From positions 2,790,001 to 2,854,000 of the forward strand of contig NZ_CP017754.1 of NCBI RefSeq assembly GCF_001854325.1: 64,000 nt of DNA, in the 5' to 3' direction. Below the pieces are notes generated by a model. It saw nothing but the letters and a program-made list of their open reading frames with translations. It did no database searches and was not told the origin of the DNA. Below are positions 1 to 9,497 of the stretch, in pieces. The first letter of the stretch is position 1, and each line of letters begins with the position of its first letter. The translations under genes were made by a program, and so were the position numbers. Origin of the DNA: Cupriavidus malaysiensis (GTDB lineage: Bacteria; Pseudomonadota; Gammaproteobacteria; Burkholderiales; Burkholderiaceae).

Positions 1-75
1 TTCTGGAGCGTCTTTCCCTTTATGCTTCCCATCGCCTACCTGGCGCGGCTGGCCTTTCGCAACGAATTCAAATGA
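1..75 (+). CDS. C-terminal end of an unidentified membrane protein (partial)
   Basis: The first 24 codons are an open frame ending in TGA at 73-75. They encode a hydrophobic stretch (FWSVFPFMLPIAYLARL) and a short charged tail ending NEFK, as at the end of a multi-pass inner-membrane protein. The gene begins outside the window. The TMEM175-like gene follows almost at once on the same strand, so the two may be co-transcribed. Too little is present to name a family. Confidence 0.5.
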   Translation, partial: FWSVFPFMLPIAYLARLAFRNEFK

Positions 76-87
76 GTGGATGACGTC

Positions 88-687
88 ATGAGCATCAGCA
101 AGAACCGGGTGGAATCCTTCAGCGATGGCGTCATTGCCGTCAGCCTGACACTGATGCTGTTCCAGCTGCAGGTGCCGGAAGGATTCGCACTGAAGGACAT
201 CCTCGGCAACGCCTATAACTTCTTTGGCTACGTACTGAGCTTTATCTACGTCGGCATCTATTGGAACAACCATCATCACCTGTTCAAGGTCGCGCGCGGC
301 ATCAACGGCAGGATCATGTGGGCGAACCTGAACCTGCTGTTCTGGCTGACCATGGTGCCGTTCACCACCACCTGGACCTGGAAGTCCGACTTCGCGCAGA
401 CGCCGACAGCGATGTATGCCTTCGTCCTGTTCATGTGTTCCGTCTCCTACTCCTTGCTCACGAGGCTGATCCTGAGATCCGGCGGCGAACACTCGGAACT
501 CCGGCAGGCCATCGGCAGCGACCTCAAGGGGAAGCTCTCCATCCCGATCTACGCCGTGGCGATCGCGGCCAGCTTTTTCAGCAGCGCAGCCTCGTTCTCC
601 ATCCTGACCGTGATGGCTGGCGTATGGTTCTTTCCGGATTCGCGGATCGAAAAATACCTGCTCGCGGACAAGACCCACGAGCTCTGA
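88..687 (+). CDS. TMEM175/DUF1211-family membrane protein (putative K+ channel)
   Basis: This 199-residue protein has the hallmark of the TMEM175 (DUF1211) family near its N-terminus, RVESFSDGVIAVSLTL, the RxxxFSDGV element of the first transmembrane helix. An HHH motif in WNNHHHLF and several more hydrophobic segments follow, as in bacterial TMEM175 proteins, which form potassium-permeable channels in the inner membrane. An in-frame GTG at 76 could add four residues, but the ATG at 88 places the family motif at the usual distance from the N-terminus. It lies 12 bases after the partial membrane gene. Channel activity is known for characterised relatives and inferred here. Confidence 0.8.
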   Translation: MSISKNRVESFSDGVIAVSLTLMLFQLQVPEGFALKDILGNAYNFFGYVLSFIYVGIYWNNHHHLFKVARGINGRIMWANLNLLFWLTMVPFTTTWTWKSDFAQTPTAMYAFVLFMCSVSYSLLTRLILRSGGEHSELRQAIGSDLKGKLSIPIYAVAIAASFFSSAASFSILTVMAGVWFFPDSRIEKYLLADKTHEL

Positions 688-964
688 GGGCATGAGGCTC
701 GGGATCGGACCCGAGGCTCACTCGCTCGGCCGGCGCCGGCACTCGGTCCGATACATCCGGCGGCGCAGGGGTATCGGCTGGCGCGTGCCCCCCCTTCTAT
801 GGCTTCGACGATGACGTCCTATCCAGGGGCATCGCCTGCCGGATTGCCCTGGTGCAGCATTGCTCCGGCGCGCGAAACCGACGTCTTGCGAGACGGCGGG
901 CCTCCGGAAAGCCGGGGCCTGCCTCCCGGCCGGCCCCATCGCTACCGCCGTCTTGCCACCGGTG
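688..964. other. Intergenic region without a recognisable gene
   Basis: These 277 bases lie between the TMEM175-like gene (plus strand) and the 3' end of katG (minus strand), which converge on it. Small open frames on both strands have arginine- and proline-rich translations typical of out-of-frame GC-rich DNA. A weak GC-rich inverted repeat near 910-940 could serve as a terminator but has no T-tract. Confidence 0.4.
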
Positions 965-3223
<2,259 letters not shown>

Positions 3224-3401
3224 TCACGCCGTCAGTGAGGGAAGGGTCCAAAGGAACAGTGTTCGGATTTCTGCCGATTGGGACGTCACAGTCGCTCTAC
3301 CATCCTAGAACGCGATGCCGCCCCTGTTCCATTGATTCCAGCTATGGCCGCCATTGCGTTGGGGCCGGCTCCTGCCGCTCAGGGAGGGTCTATAGTGGTT
3401 A

Positions 3402-3775
3402 GCGGTGTGCGTTCCCGGAGACCGGCTGGCCAAGACCGTCCTGCTGGAAGACAGCCGCGGCTATGTCACGGCCGTCATCCCTTCCACGCACCACCTGAAA
3501 CTGTCAGAGCTGCGCGAGCAGACCGGCCGCAGGCTTACGCTCGCGCGCGCGAAGACGGCGTGCGCGAAGTCTTCAAGGATTGCGACCCCGGATCTGCCCC
3601 GCCGGTCGGCATGGCGTATGGCACGCAGACCTGGTTGGACGACAGTCTGCTGGCGCATCCCGATGTCTACTTCGAAGCGGGCGACCACCAGGAACTGGTG
3701 CACATGAACCTCGCGCAATTCGTCGACCTGATGGCCGACGCACGGCGCGGACATTTTGCGCACCGCGACATGTAG
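3402..3775 (+). pseudogene. Broken YbaK/EbsC-type aminoacyl-tRNA deacylase gene
   Basis: Two overlapping frames together encode most of a YbaK-domain protein, a family that hydrolyses mischarged tRNAs. The first frame gives CVPGDRLAKTVLLED and STHHLKLSELREQTGRR up to about 3545. The second continues with REDGVREVFKDCDPG, GMAYGTQTWLDDSLL and VYFEAGDHQELVHM to the stop at 3773-3775. The shift falls in a CG-dinucleotide run at 3541-3551; one extra CG unit would explain it. The roughly 45 N-terminal residues normal in the family are also missing, because the first frame meets a TAG at 3393. Both defects argue for a decayed gene rather than one sequencing error. Confidence 0.75.
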
Positions 3776-3783
3776 GGTAGAAA

Positions 3784-3807
3784 CGCAGGCAGAACCGTCT
3801 GCCTGCG
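3784..3807. terminator. Strong hairpin between convergent genes
   Basis: A perfect 10-bp inverted repeat, CGCAGGCAGA and TCTGCCTGCG, surrounds a 4-base loop nine bases after the YbaK-remnant stop. There is no T-run on the plus-strand side and only TTT on the minus-strand side. It could stop transcription from either direction but is not a canonical intrinsic terminator. Confidence 0.5.
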
Positions 3808-3916
3808 GCGCCTTGCCACCACCAGGTCGAGGTTGTCCGGTTCGTACGGGTTCGTGCGGCCGGGGCCATGGCTGCCGGGTCGGCTCTGCCCTTGTGCGGG
3901 GCGACGAAGCGCCGAT

Positions 3917-3956
3917 CGATCTATCGATCTATCGATCTATCGATCTATCAATCTAT
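3917..3956. repeat. Octanucleotide tandem repeat, CGATCTAT x4 plus one variant copy
   Basis: Four perfect head-to-tail copies of CGATCTAT (3917-3948) are followed by one copy with a single change, CAATCTAT (3949-3956). The tract is much richer in A/T than its surroundings. It lies in the convergent gap between the YbaK remnant and the NAD(P)-binding protein gene, so copy-number change would not shift a reading frame of either. Confidence 0.9.
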
Positions 3957-4007
3957 CCGTCGAGCGAACGACCAGCCGAGCGGGCGGCCTCGGCGACCGC
4001 CCGGCCC

Positions 4008-4679
4008 TCAGCCCTCAGCGCCGCTCCTGGCCATCACATCCGAAGCCAGCACGACCACGCCCTGCGCCGAGGGAACGGTCTTGACCAGCGCCTGCGCCAC
4101 CGCCCGTGCCTGCACCGGCCGGTAGGCGCCGGGAATCAGCGGCGCGAGCAGCTTCGCGATCGGGATCGCGATCGTCTCACCGAGCCGCGGCGGTTGCTGC
4201 AAGCCCTCCCGGTAGTCCAGCAGCAGCGACGGCTGGGCGATCACCAGTGCGGTGAGATCCATCGCCTTGAGCGCATCCTCCAGCTCGCCCTTGACGCGGT
4301 TGTAGAACACCGAGGAGCGCGCGCTGGCGCCGACCGCGCTGACCAGCCCCACGCGCCGGGCGCCTGCCGCCAGCGCGGCCTCGGCCACGGCGAGGTTGGC
4401 CGCCAGGTCCACCGCGCGGAACGCCGCCTGGCTGCCGGCCACCCTGATGGTCGTGCCGAGCGCCAGGTACACCTCGTCGGCCTGGGGCAGCGCTGGCAGC
4501 CGGCTGAAATCCACCAGGCGGACCTCGAGCTTGGGATGGCTGACACTCAATGGCCGCCGGCTCAGCGCATGCACCGCCGAAACGTCCGGGTCGACCAGCA
4601 GGGCCTGCAGTATCTGGCCGCCGACCAGGCCGGTCGCACCGGCGAGCAGGACCCGTCTCTGATGGTCTGGCGAAGACAT
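4008..4679 (-). CDS. TIP30/HTATIP2-like NAD(P)-binding protein (atypical SDR)
   Basis: The 223-residue product begins with a Rossmann dinucleotide-binding motif, RVLLAGATGLVGGQIL (residues 9-24). It continues with the pattern of HTATIP2-like atypical short-chain dehydrogenases, including DEVYLALGTTIRVAGS, VGLVSAVGAS and FYNRVKGELE; the YNRVK replaces the usual catalytic YxxxK. Such proteins bind NAD(P)H, but substrates are mostly unknown. GAGGAG lies upstream of the ATG at 4679. The start region follows directly on the stop of an AraC-like remnant on the same strand, so the promoter probably lies in or beyond that remnant. Confidence 0.8.
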   Translation of the reverse strand: MSSPDHQRRVLLAGATGLVGGQILQALLVDPDVSAVHALSRRPLSVSHPKLEVRLVDFSRLPALPQADEVYLALGTTIRVAGSQAAFRAVDLAANLAVAEAALAAGARRVGLVSAVGASARSSVFYNRVKGELEDALKAMDLTALVIAQPSLLLDYREGLQQPPRLGETIAIPIAKLLAPLIPGAYRPVQARAVAQALVKTVPSAQGVVVLASDVMARSGAEG

Positions 4680-4691
4680 GAGCGATTCTCC

Positions 4692-4832
4692 TCAATGCAG
4701 GCGCATGGCGTGACGGGCGCTCTCAGGGGTCTGCCCGCTCCATGCCCGGACGGCGCGATAGAAAGCGTCGGGAACTTCGAAGCCGATGTCGACCGATCGA
4801 CGCCGCGGACGCTTGCCCGCGAACCTCGTCAC
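4692..4832 (-). pseudogene. C-terminal remnant of an AraC-type regulator
   Basis: Reading the minus strand up to the TGA at 4692-4694 gives about 45 codons whose second half, SVDIGFEVPDAFYRAVRAW then SGQTPESARH, matches the last helix-turn-helix of AraC-family regulators (consensus near GFxSxxxFxRxFRxxxGxxP). Upstream it runs straight into the 3' end of the yjdM gene, so the sensor domain and first HTH are missing. The stop overlaps the ribosome-binding site of the downstream gene. I infer a truncated regulator of the NAD(P)-binding gene; the match is short. Confidence 0.5.
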
Positions 4833-5170
4833 ACCTTCCTGACGAATTCCGATTTCAGGCTCATGGCACCAAAGCCGTCGATCTTGCAGTCGATGTCGTG
4901 GTCACTGTCGACCAGGCGGATGTTCTTGACCTTGGTGCCCATCTTGACCACGCCGGCCGAACCCTTCAGCTTGAGATCCTTGATGACCGTGACCGTATCC
5001 CCATCCTGCAGCACGTTGCCCGCGGCATCGCGATAGACCCTGGCTTCTGCCTCCACAGGTGCCGAGGCCTGCGCCGACCATTCATGCGCGCATTCCGGGC
5101 AGATATAGAGGCCACCGTCTTCATAGGTGAACTCGGAATGACATTTCGGACAGGACGGCAATGCGCTCAT
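4829..5170 (-). CDS. yjdM: YjdM/PhnA-family zinc-ribbon protein
   Basis: The 113-residue product has an N-terminal zinc ribbon, CPKCHSEF then [10 protein letters not shown], followed by the conserved PhnA domain with [25 protein letters not shown] and [18 protein letters not shown]. Family members, once annotated as phosphonate-utilisation protein PhnA, are now generally seen as small zinc-ribbon proteins of unclear role. Length and motif order are normal. No phn genes are nearby, so the context gives no support for a phosphonate role. Confidence 0.9.
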   Translation of the reverse strand: MSALPSCPKCHSEFTYEDGGLYICPECAHEWSAQASAPVEAEARVYRDAAGNVLQDGDTVTVIKDLKLKGSAGVVKMGTKVKNIRLVDSDHDIDCKIDGFGAMSLKSEFVRKV

Positions 5171-5532
5171 GGCTAACTTCTATGTGTGTGGAGAATGCCG
5201 GAAGTATACTGCCCCGCCCAAATGGCAAGCTCCTTTGCAGGATGCCATCCTGCAAACGGGAAACCGGCGCCCGCTTCCCAAGTCAGGCGAGCGCCCGCGG
5301 CGCTACGGGGTCGGCGGACCGGCAGGCCTCGGCTGTGCCCGCATTCTCCGGCCGGTTCCATTCGTCGCCCCCTCCTTCCCTGCGCCCGGCCACCCGCCAA
5401 GGCCGAGCCGTCTTCGGCTTGCGGGTTTCCCCCACTGCCGGGCACGGATCGCGATGAGAGAATCCCGCGGTACCGCAGGGCTCAAGCGCCCGCACGACGC
5501 ACCATGCGCAGGCCAACCGAAGGGAGGGACAT
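5171..5532. other. Divergent intergenic region (yjdM / cupin)
   Basis: About 360 bases separate yjdM (leftward) from the cupin gene (rightward), so promoters for both should lie here. Open frames through it have arginine/proline-rich translations with no family resemblance. I see no clear palindrome or RNA gene; a TATACT element near 5204 could be a -10 box. Confidence 0.4.
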
Positions 5533-6000
5533 ATGCATCGTTTTGCTTCTCTTGCCGCTATCCCCGTTGCTTTTGCATGCGGCTACCTTGCCGCCCACAC
5601 AGGGCTGCCACCCGCCCACGCCCAGACCCCACCGGCCACGCTGGCGCCGCAGATCGTCCACGTGGCGGCGATGACCGACGAAGACATCGGGCCGCAGGTG
5701 CCCAATATGGGCACCCTGCGTACCAAAGGACTGGTGGCAACGCCGTCGGGAACCATCGCGGTGCAATCGGGCAACGTTCCCAAGCACTATCACACCAGCG
5801 CCGACGAGATCCAGTACATCATCTCGGGCAAGGGCACCTTCTGGCTGGGCAATGAACAGCGCGAGGTCGGCCCCGGCGACCTCATCATCATTCCGAAGAG
5901 CATCGCGCACGCGGGTTCGGTGGCCACCACCGGCGAATTCAAGGCGCTGGCCATCAAGCTGCCGCCGCAGGCCGCGGGCGATACGCACCTGCTGCCCTGA
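5533..6000 (+). CDS. Periplasmic cupin-domain protein
   Basis: The 155-residue product starts with a hydrophobic signal-peptide-like segment ending in PAHAQ, so it is probably exported. The rest is a single small cupin barrel: the metal-binding motif KHYHTSADEIQYIISGKG carries His, His and Glu, and the second motif GPGDLIIIPKSIAHAG carries the last His. These predict a metal-binding beta-barrel. Substrate and reaction are unknown. GGGAGGG precedes the ATG. The GbsR-type regulator follows 125 bases downstream behind its own palindromic promoter region, so the two are likely separate units. Confidence 0.8.
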   Translation: MHRFASLAAIPVAFACGYLAAHTGLPPAHAQTPPATLAPQIVHVAAMTDEDIGPQVPNMGTLRTKGLVATPSGTIAVQSGNVPKHYHTSADEIQYIISGKGTFWLGNEQREVGPGDLIIIPKSIAHAGSVATTGEFKALAIKLPPQAAGDTHLLP

Positions 6001-6073
6001 AGGACGCCGCGATCGCAGCCCCCCGGGGAGGGGCACCAGGCCCTTCCCTGCTCTCGCTCCCCTTGCGCGCGGC

Positions 6074-6107
6074 TTCAGTTATTTCAGTCTTGACAGAAAT
6101 AACTGAA
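6074..6107 (+). promoter_or_regulatory. Operator palindrome at the GbsR-type regulator promoter
   Basis: Perfect 12-bp arms, TTCAGTTATTTC (6074-6085) and GAAATAACTGAA (6096-6107), flank a 10-bp spacer 19 bases before the regulator's ATG. The inner 18 bp (6082-6099) read TTTCAGTCTTGACAGAAA, closely matching the palindrome at 6701-6718 upstream of the next operon. The TTGACA inside the spacer looks like a -35 box. Autorepression by the downstream regulator is the simplest reading. Confidence 0.75.
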
Positions 6108-6125
6108 GGAACTAGATTGCCCCTC

Positions 6126-6656
6126 ATGGAACTTACACCTCTCGCTGAACGGTTCATCCTCCACTGGGGCGAAATGGGCTCAAGATGGGGCGTCAATCGC
6201 ACCGTGGCCCAGATCCACGCCTTGCTGTATCTGCTCGGGCGTCCGGTCGCCGCCGATGAGATCGCTGAAACACTTGGTGTCGCGCGCTCGAACGTCAGCA
6301 CGAGCCTGAAGGAACTCCAGGCCTGGCGCCTCGCGAAAGTGGTTCACGTGATGGGCGATCGGCGGGACCACTTCGAGACCTCCACGGATATCTGGGAACT
6401 GTTCAAGCTGATTGTCGAAGGCAGGCGCCAGCGGGAAATCGATCCCACGCTGACCATGCTGCGGGACAGCCTCATGGATCCCGGTCTGGGAAAGGAAAGC
6501 AAGGAGGTGGAACAGCGCATGCGCGACACGCTGGAGTTTCTCGAAACCCTCACCACCTGGTCGGATGAGATGTTGCGGCTGCGGCCCGATACCCTGATGA
6601 AGACATTGGGCGTAGGGGCAAAGATCAGTCGCGCAGTCAGGCGGAAGGCGAACTGA
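6126..6656 (+). CDS. GbsR/MarR-type transcriptional regulator
   Basis: The 176-residue product is a cytoplasmic winged-helix regulator of the GbsR branch of the MarR superfamily. The HTH spans about residues 25-75: VAQIHALLYLLGRPVAADEI, ETLGVARSNVSTSLKELQ and MGDRRDHFET. A helical dimerisation region with EVEQRMRDTLEFLETL follows. The ATG at 6126 is preferred because the upstream in-frame extension runs through the operator. An intrinsic terminator (6668-6691) closes the gene, and a matching operator then precedes the 6739-8863 operon, so the protein probably represses itself and that operon. The inducer is unknown. Confidence 0.88.
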   Translation: MELTPLAERFILHWGEMGSRWGVNRTVAQIHALLYLLGRPVAADEIAETLGVARSNVSTSLKELQAWRLAKVVHVMGDRRDHFETSTDIWELFKLIVEGRRQREIDPTLTMLRDSLMDPGLGKESKEVEQRMRDTLEFLETLTTWSDEMLRLRPDTLMKTLGVGAKISRAVRRKAN

Positions 6657-6667
6657 GGCACGCGGTA

Positions 6668-6691
6668 ACGGACCTAGGGTCCGTATTTTTT
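6668..6691 (+). terminator. Intrinsic terminator after the GbsR-type gene
   Basis: ACGGACC and GGTCCGT form a 7-bp stem with a 3-base loop, followed by ATTTTTTG, twelve bases after the stop codon. This is a textbook plus-strand rho-independent terminator. Confidence 0.8.
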
Positions 6692-6700
6692 GACCTTTTA

Positions 6701-6718
6701 TTTCTGTCCATACAGAAA
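6701..6718 (+). promoter_or_regulatory. Second operator of the GbsR-type regulator
   Basis: TTTCTGTCCATACAGAAA is a perfect palindrome with 7-bp arms and a 4-bp spacer, 20 bases before the next gene. It shares the TTTC-GTC---ACAGAAA frame with the site at 6082-6099. It therefore ties the 6739-8863 operon to the upstream regulator. Confidence 0.72.
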
Positions 6719-6738
6719 TTTCAGAAACGGAGGAAACC

Positions 6739-7149
6739 ATGGAAACGATCCTGTTGCTTGCATTCCAGCTTGCCGGCCCGGTGTCGATCGGGCTGGCCAT
6801 CACCTGCTATCTGCGCGCGGTGACATTGCGACTGCTGACGGATGTGTGCGGAACGCGCGATCGCGCCGAGTTCTGGGTGCGCGTTTCGGCGGTGCTGACG
6901 GTATGCATGCCGCTCTCGCTGGTTCTTCTGGCTGCGACGAGTCCCGTCAAATGCCTCTCCGGCGATCCGGTCTGCGAAGAACTCGTGGTCCGGCAAACGT
7001 TCCTCTTCACGCTGCTCGGTTCACTGCTTTCGGTCGCTGCCGTGGCCTGCATGATCGCGCGCTACCTTCCCCAGCCGCAGGCGTCCACGAAGCAACCCGT
7101 GGCAGCGTCCGCGCAAGCGACCGCGCAATCGACCGCGGAGGCAGCATGA
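6739..7149 (+). CDS. Small inner-membrane protein of unknown function
   Basis: The 136-residue product has about three hydrophobic segments (near residues 3-25, 50-70 and 90-112), a CxxxxVC pair (CLSGDPVC) between the second and third, and an Ala/Gln/Thr-rich tail. I do not recognise a family. GGAGG precedes the ATG. Its stop overlaps the start of the next gene (ATGA), so it is the first gene of a translationally coupled three-gene operon controlled from the palindrome at 6701-6718. Confidence 0.7.
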   Translation: METILLLAFQLAGPVSIGLAITCYLRAVTLRLLTDVCGTRDRAEFWVRVSAVLTVCMPLSLVLLAATSPVKCLSGDPVCEELVVRQTFLFTLLGSLLSVAAVACMIARYLPQPQASTKQPVAASAQATAQSTAEAA

Positions 7150-8396
7150 ACATCCTCGTCTGCGGCGCACACGGTTTCATCGGCGCGGCCTTGTGCAACA
7201 GGCTCGAGCGCGGCGGCCATCGCGTGGTGAAGGGCGTACGGCATGCCACGGCGGAAGATGAGCGCGCGATCGACTACGCCGGCGCCCTTGGCCCCGATGC
7301 ATGGGATGCCCTGCTGCAAGGCATCGACGTCGTGATCAACGCGGTGGGAATCCTGATCGAGAAGGGTCGGCAGACCTTCGACAGCGTCCACACCAGAGCA
7401 CCGATCGCCTTGTTCGATGCTTGCCAGCGGCAAGGTATCCAGCGCGTGATCCAGGTTTCCGCGCTTGGCGTTCCAAGCGGCCTCACGCCCTATTTCCAGA
7501 GCAAACTCGCCGCCGACCATCATCTGCAGTCGCTGCCGGTCAGCCATTCCATCGTCAGGCCGGCACTTGTCTATGGACCGTTGGGCGCATCGGCCGCCTT
7601 CTTCCGGATGCTCGCGAGCCTGCCCATCCACGCCTTGCCGGCAGGCGGCCATCAGCGCCTTCGCCCCGTCCACGTGGAGGAACTGGCTGAAGTCATCGAA
7701 CGCTTGCTCGATGCGGACGCCGGCGACCGCGGCGTCATCGACGTGGTTGGCGGCGAAGAGGTCGAGTATCGCGAGATGCTGGCCATCTACCGCCAATCGC
7801 TCGGCTTCTCCCCCGCCTTGCCGATGTCGATTCCAGGCGGCTTGATCGGCACCGGCGCGGCACTGCTCGACCGCGTGCCCGGGTCGATGCTGACCCGCGA
7901 TACCTGGCGAATGCTGCAGGCCGGCAGCACCGGCGATGGCGCCGCGACGGCAAGCCTGCTCGGACGCCCGGCGCAGAGTCTTCGCGCCTTCATCGGCCCC
8001 GATGCGCTTGCGCTGCGCTACCGGGCTCTTCGCACGTGGCAGTCCGCGCTGCTGAGGGGCGTGCTGGCCTTTGTCTGGCTCTGGACCTCGGCGGCCAGCC
8101 TGCGCTTTCCCCGCGACGCCACCATGGCACTGCTCGCGCGCGTGCATCTGCATGACACCAGCGCGGTATCGGCATTCTATGCAGCGGTGTGCCTGGACTT
8201 CGCTTTCGGCGTCATGACGATCGTGAAGCCGGGGCGCCGCCTGTGGCTATCACAGGCGGCGCTGATCGCGGCCTACACGTCGATCATCGCCGTCACGATG
8301 CCGGAAACCCTCTGGGACCCGTTTGGCGCGATTCTCAAGAATCTCCCGATTCTGGCGATCCTGCTCATCCTGCTTAGCGAGGACAACTCGCGATGA
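7146..8396 (+). CDS. SDR-family NAD(P)-binding protein fused to a DoxX-like membrane domain
   Basis: The 416-residue product has two parts. Residues 1 to about 285 form an extended/atypical short-chain dehydrogenase: the Rossmann motif CGAHGFIGAAL (residues 6-16), VINAVGILIEKG, VIQVSALGV, YFQSKLAAD and SIVRPALVYGP, as in complex-I-assembly NDUFA9-like SDRs. From about residue 295 come four hydrophobic helices resembling the DoxX-like module often fused to such SDRs. This suggests a membrane-tethered nucleotide- or quinone-linked redox protein. It overlaps both neighbours by 4 bases and has normal length for the fusion. Confidence 0.85.
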   Translation: MNILVCGAHGFIGAALCNRLERGGHRVVKGVRHATAEDERAIDYAGALGPDAWDALLQGIDVVINAVGILIEKGRQTFDSVHTRAPIALFDACQRQGIQRVIQVSALGVPSGLTPYFQSKLAADHHLQSLPVSHSIVRPALVYGPLGASAAFFRMLASLPIHALPAGGHQRLRPVHVEELAEVIERLLDADAGDRGVIDVVGGEEVEYREMLAIYRQSLGFSPALPMSIPGGLIGTGAALLDRVPGSMLTRDTWRMLQAGSTGDGAATASLLGRPAQSLRAFIGPDALALRYRALRTWQSALLRGVLAFVWLWTSAASLRFPRDATMALLARVHLHDTSAVSAFYAAVCLDFAFGVMTIVKPGRRLWLSQAALIAAYTSIIAVTMPETLWDPFGAILKNLPILAILLILLSEDNSR

Positions 8397-8863
8397 ACAC
8401 CTACCTCACGATCAAGGCGCTCCATATCCTCTCTTCGGTATTGCTGGTCGGAACCGGCTTCGGGTCCGCGTTCTACCTCTACTTCGCCCACCGCACGCGA
8501 TCGGTTCCTGTCATTGCCGCGGTGACCCGGCTGGTGGTGCGCGCCGATTGGTGGTTCACCACGCCAGCGGTACTGTTCCAGCCGATCTCCGGTGCCTGGC
8601 TGGCACATCAGGCAGGATGGCCATGGACGAGTTCATGGCTCGTCGCCGCGGCGGTGCTTTATGCCGTCGCGGGGGCCTGCTGGCTGCCGGTGGTCTGGCT
8701 GCAGCTTGAAATGGCAAAGATGGCGCGCGTCGCTCATGCCGCCGGATCGACGGCATTGCCGGACCGCTACTGGCGCTTCTCCATGCGATGGGAATGGCTG
8801 GGATATCCAGCGTTCCTGGCGATGATCGCGGTCTATTTCCTGATGGTGTTCAAGCCGGCCTGA
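8393..8863 (+). CDS. DUF2269-family integral membrane protein
   Basis: The 156-residue product begins YLTIKALHILSSVLLVGTGF, the typical start of DUF2269 proteins, and has four predicted membrane helices with histidines near the first one (ALHILS and YFAHRT). The family is common next to SDR-DoxX-like fusions, as here. Function is unknown; a role in a membrane redox unit with the upstream protein is inferred from the 4-base overlap and shared operator. It closes the operon. Confidence 0.85.
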   Translation: MNTYLTIKALHILSSVLLVGTGFGSAFYLYFAHRTRSVPVIAAVTRLVVRADWWFTTPAVLFQPISGAWLAHQAGWPWTSSWLVAAAVLYAVAGACWLPVVWLQLEMAKMARVAHAAGSTALPDRYWRFSMRWEWLGYPAFLAMIAVYFLMVFKPA

Positions 8864-8919
8864 TCGACCGGCACGTGGCACGTGCCGGGGATAGTCCACA
8901 TCCCTGCCCCTCTCCCCAC

Positions 8920-8951
8920 ATAGTTGAATTTTTCAACTATCTGCCTATAAT
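8920..8951 (+). promoter_or_regulatory. MarR promoter overlapped by a palindromic operator
   Basis: ATAGTTGAA (8920-8928) and TTCAACTAT (8932-8940) form a perfect 9-bp inverted repeat with a 3-bp centre. TTGAAT (8924-8929) and TATAAT (8946-8951), 16 bp apart, read as -35 and -10 boxes. A repressor bound to the palindrome would cover the -35 box. TTGAA/TTCAA half-sites are typical of MarR-family operators. Confidence 0.78.
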
Positions 8952-8989
8952 CGCCCCAAGGGCATGCGGGGCATGCCCGCGACCTTGGA

Positions 8990-9442
8990 GTGGTGGTGTA
9001 CTCGGACTTCCTGACGTTCAAGCTCGACCTGACCAGTGCCTTGCTGATCGAGCGGGCCAACGTGGCCTACCGCGAGCACTGGGATCTCGATGTGCGCGCG
9101 CTGCGTGTGCTGCGCCTGGTGTGCGCTGAACCGGACACGACACCCAAGGAAGTGTCGCGGCGTACACTGGTCGAGAAGACCTTGCTATCCAAGGTCCTTG
9201 CCGACCTGGAAGGGCGGGGCCTGATGCGCCGCACCACGCATCCATCGGATCGCCGCAGCGTGATGCTGCGCGCGACGGCGCGCGGCCTGGAAGTGGCGAG
9301 GGAGTCCGAGGTGCTGGGATCGGCGCTGGAGGTCGAACTGGCCAAGGCACTGAGCGCCAGCGAGCGCCGCACCCTGGAGCGACTGCTGGACAAGCTTTCG
9401 CACGACCTGTTGAGCGCCGGATCCGCCGGCGCCCCCGACTGA
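8990..9442 (+). CDS. MarR-family transcriptional regulator
   Basis: The 150-residue product is a typical MarR winged helix: an N-terminal dimerisation helix, an HTH near residues 45-75 (TPKEVSRRTLVEKTLLSKVL) and the wing TTHPSDRRSVMLRATARG with the conserved D-R-R. Three consecutive GTG codons lie at 8990-8998; the exact start is uncertain by one or two residues. The promoter palindrome 40 bases upstream implies autoregulation. The M20 amidohydrolase follows 55 bases downstream on the same strand and is a likely target. Confidence 0.9.
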   Translation: MVVYSDFLTFKLDLTSALLIERANVAYREHWDLDVRALRVLRLVCAEPDTTPKEVSRRTLVEKTLLSKVLADLEGRGLMRRTTHPSDRRSVMLRATARGLEVARESEVLGSALEVELAKALSASERRTLERLLDKLSHDLLSAGSAGAPD

Positions 9443-9497
9443 GTGTGCCGCCTGCCGCCCCACCTGCGGCGCGCACGGTAACGACGAGGAGTCTCCC

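Noticed and set aside
3917..3956. CRISPR array
   Set aside because: The repeats are contiguous octamers without spacers; no cas genes are present and no other repeat-spacer pattern was seen in the window.
5169..5855. A 228-codon plus-strand frame running from yjdM into the cupin gene
   Set aside because: It overlaps the cupin gene in another frame and is low-complexity Arg/Pro sequence.
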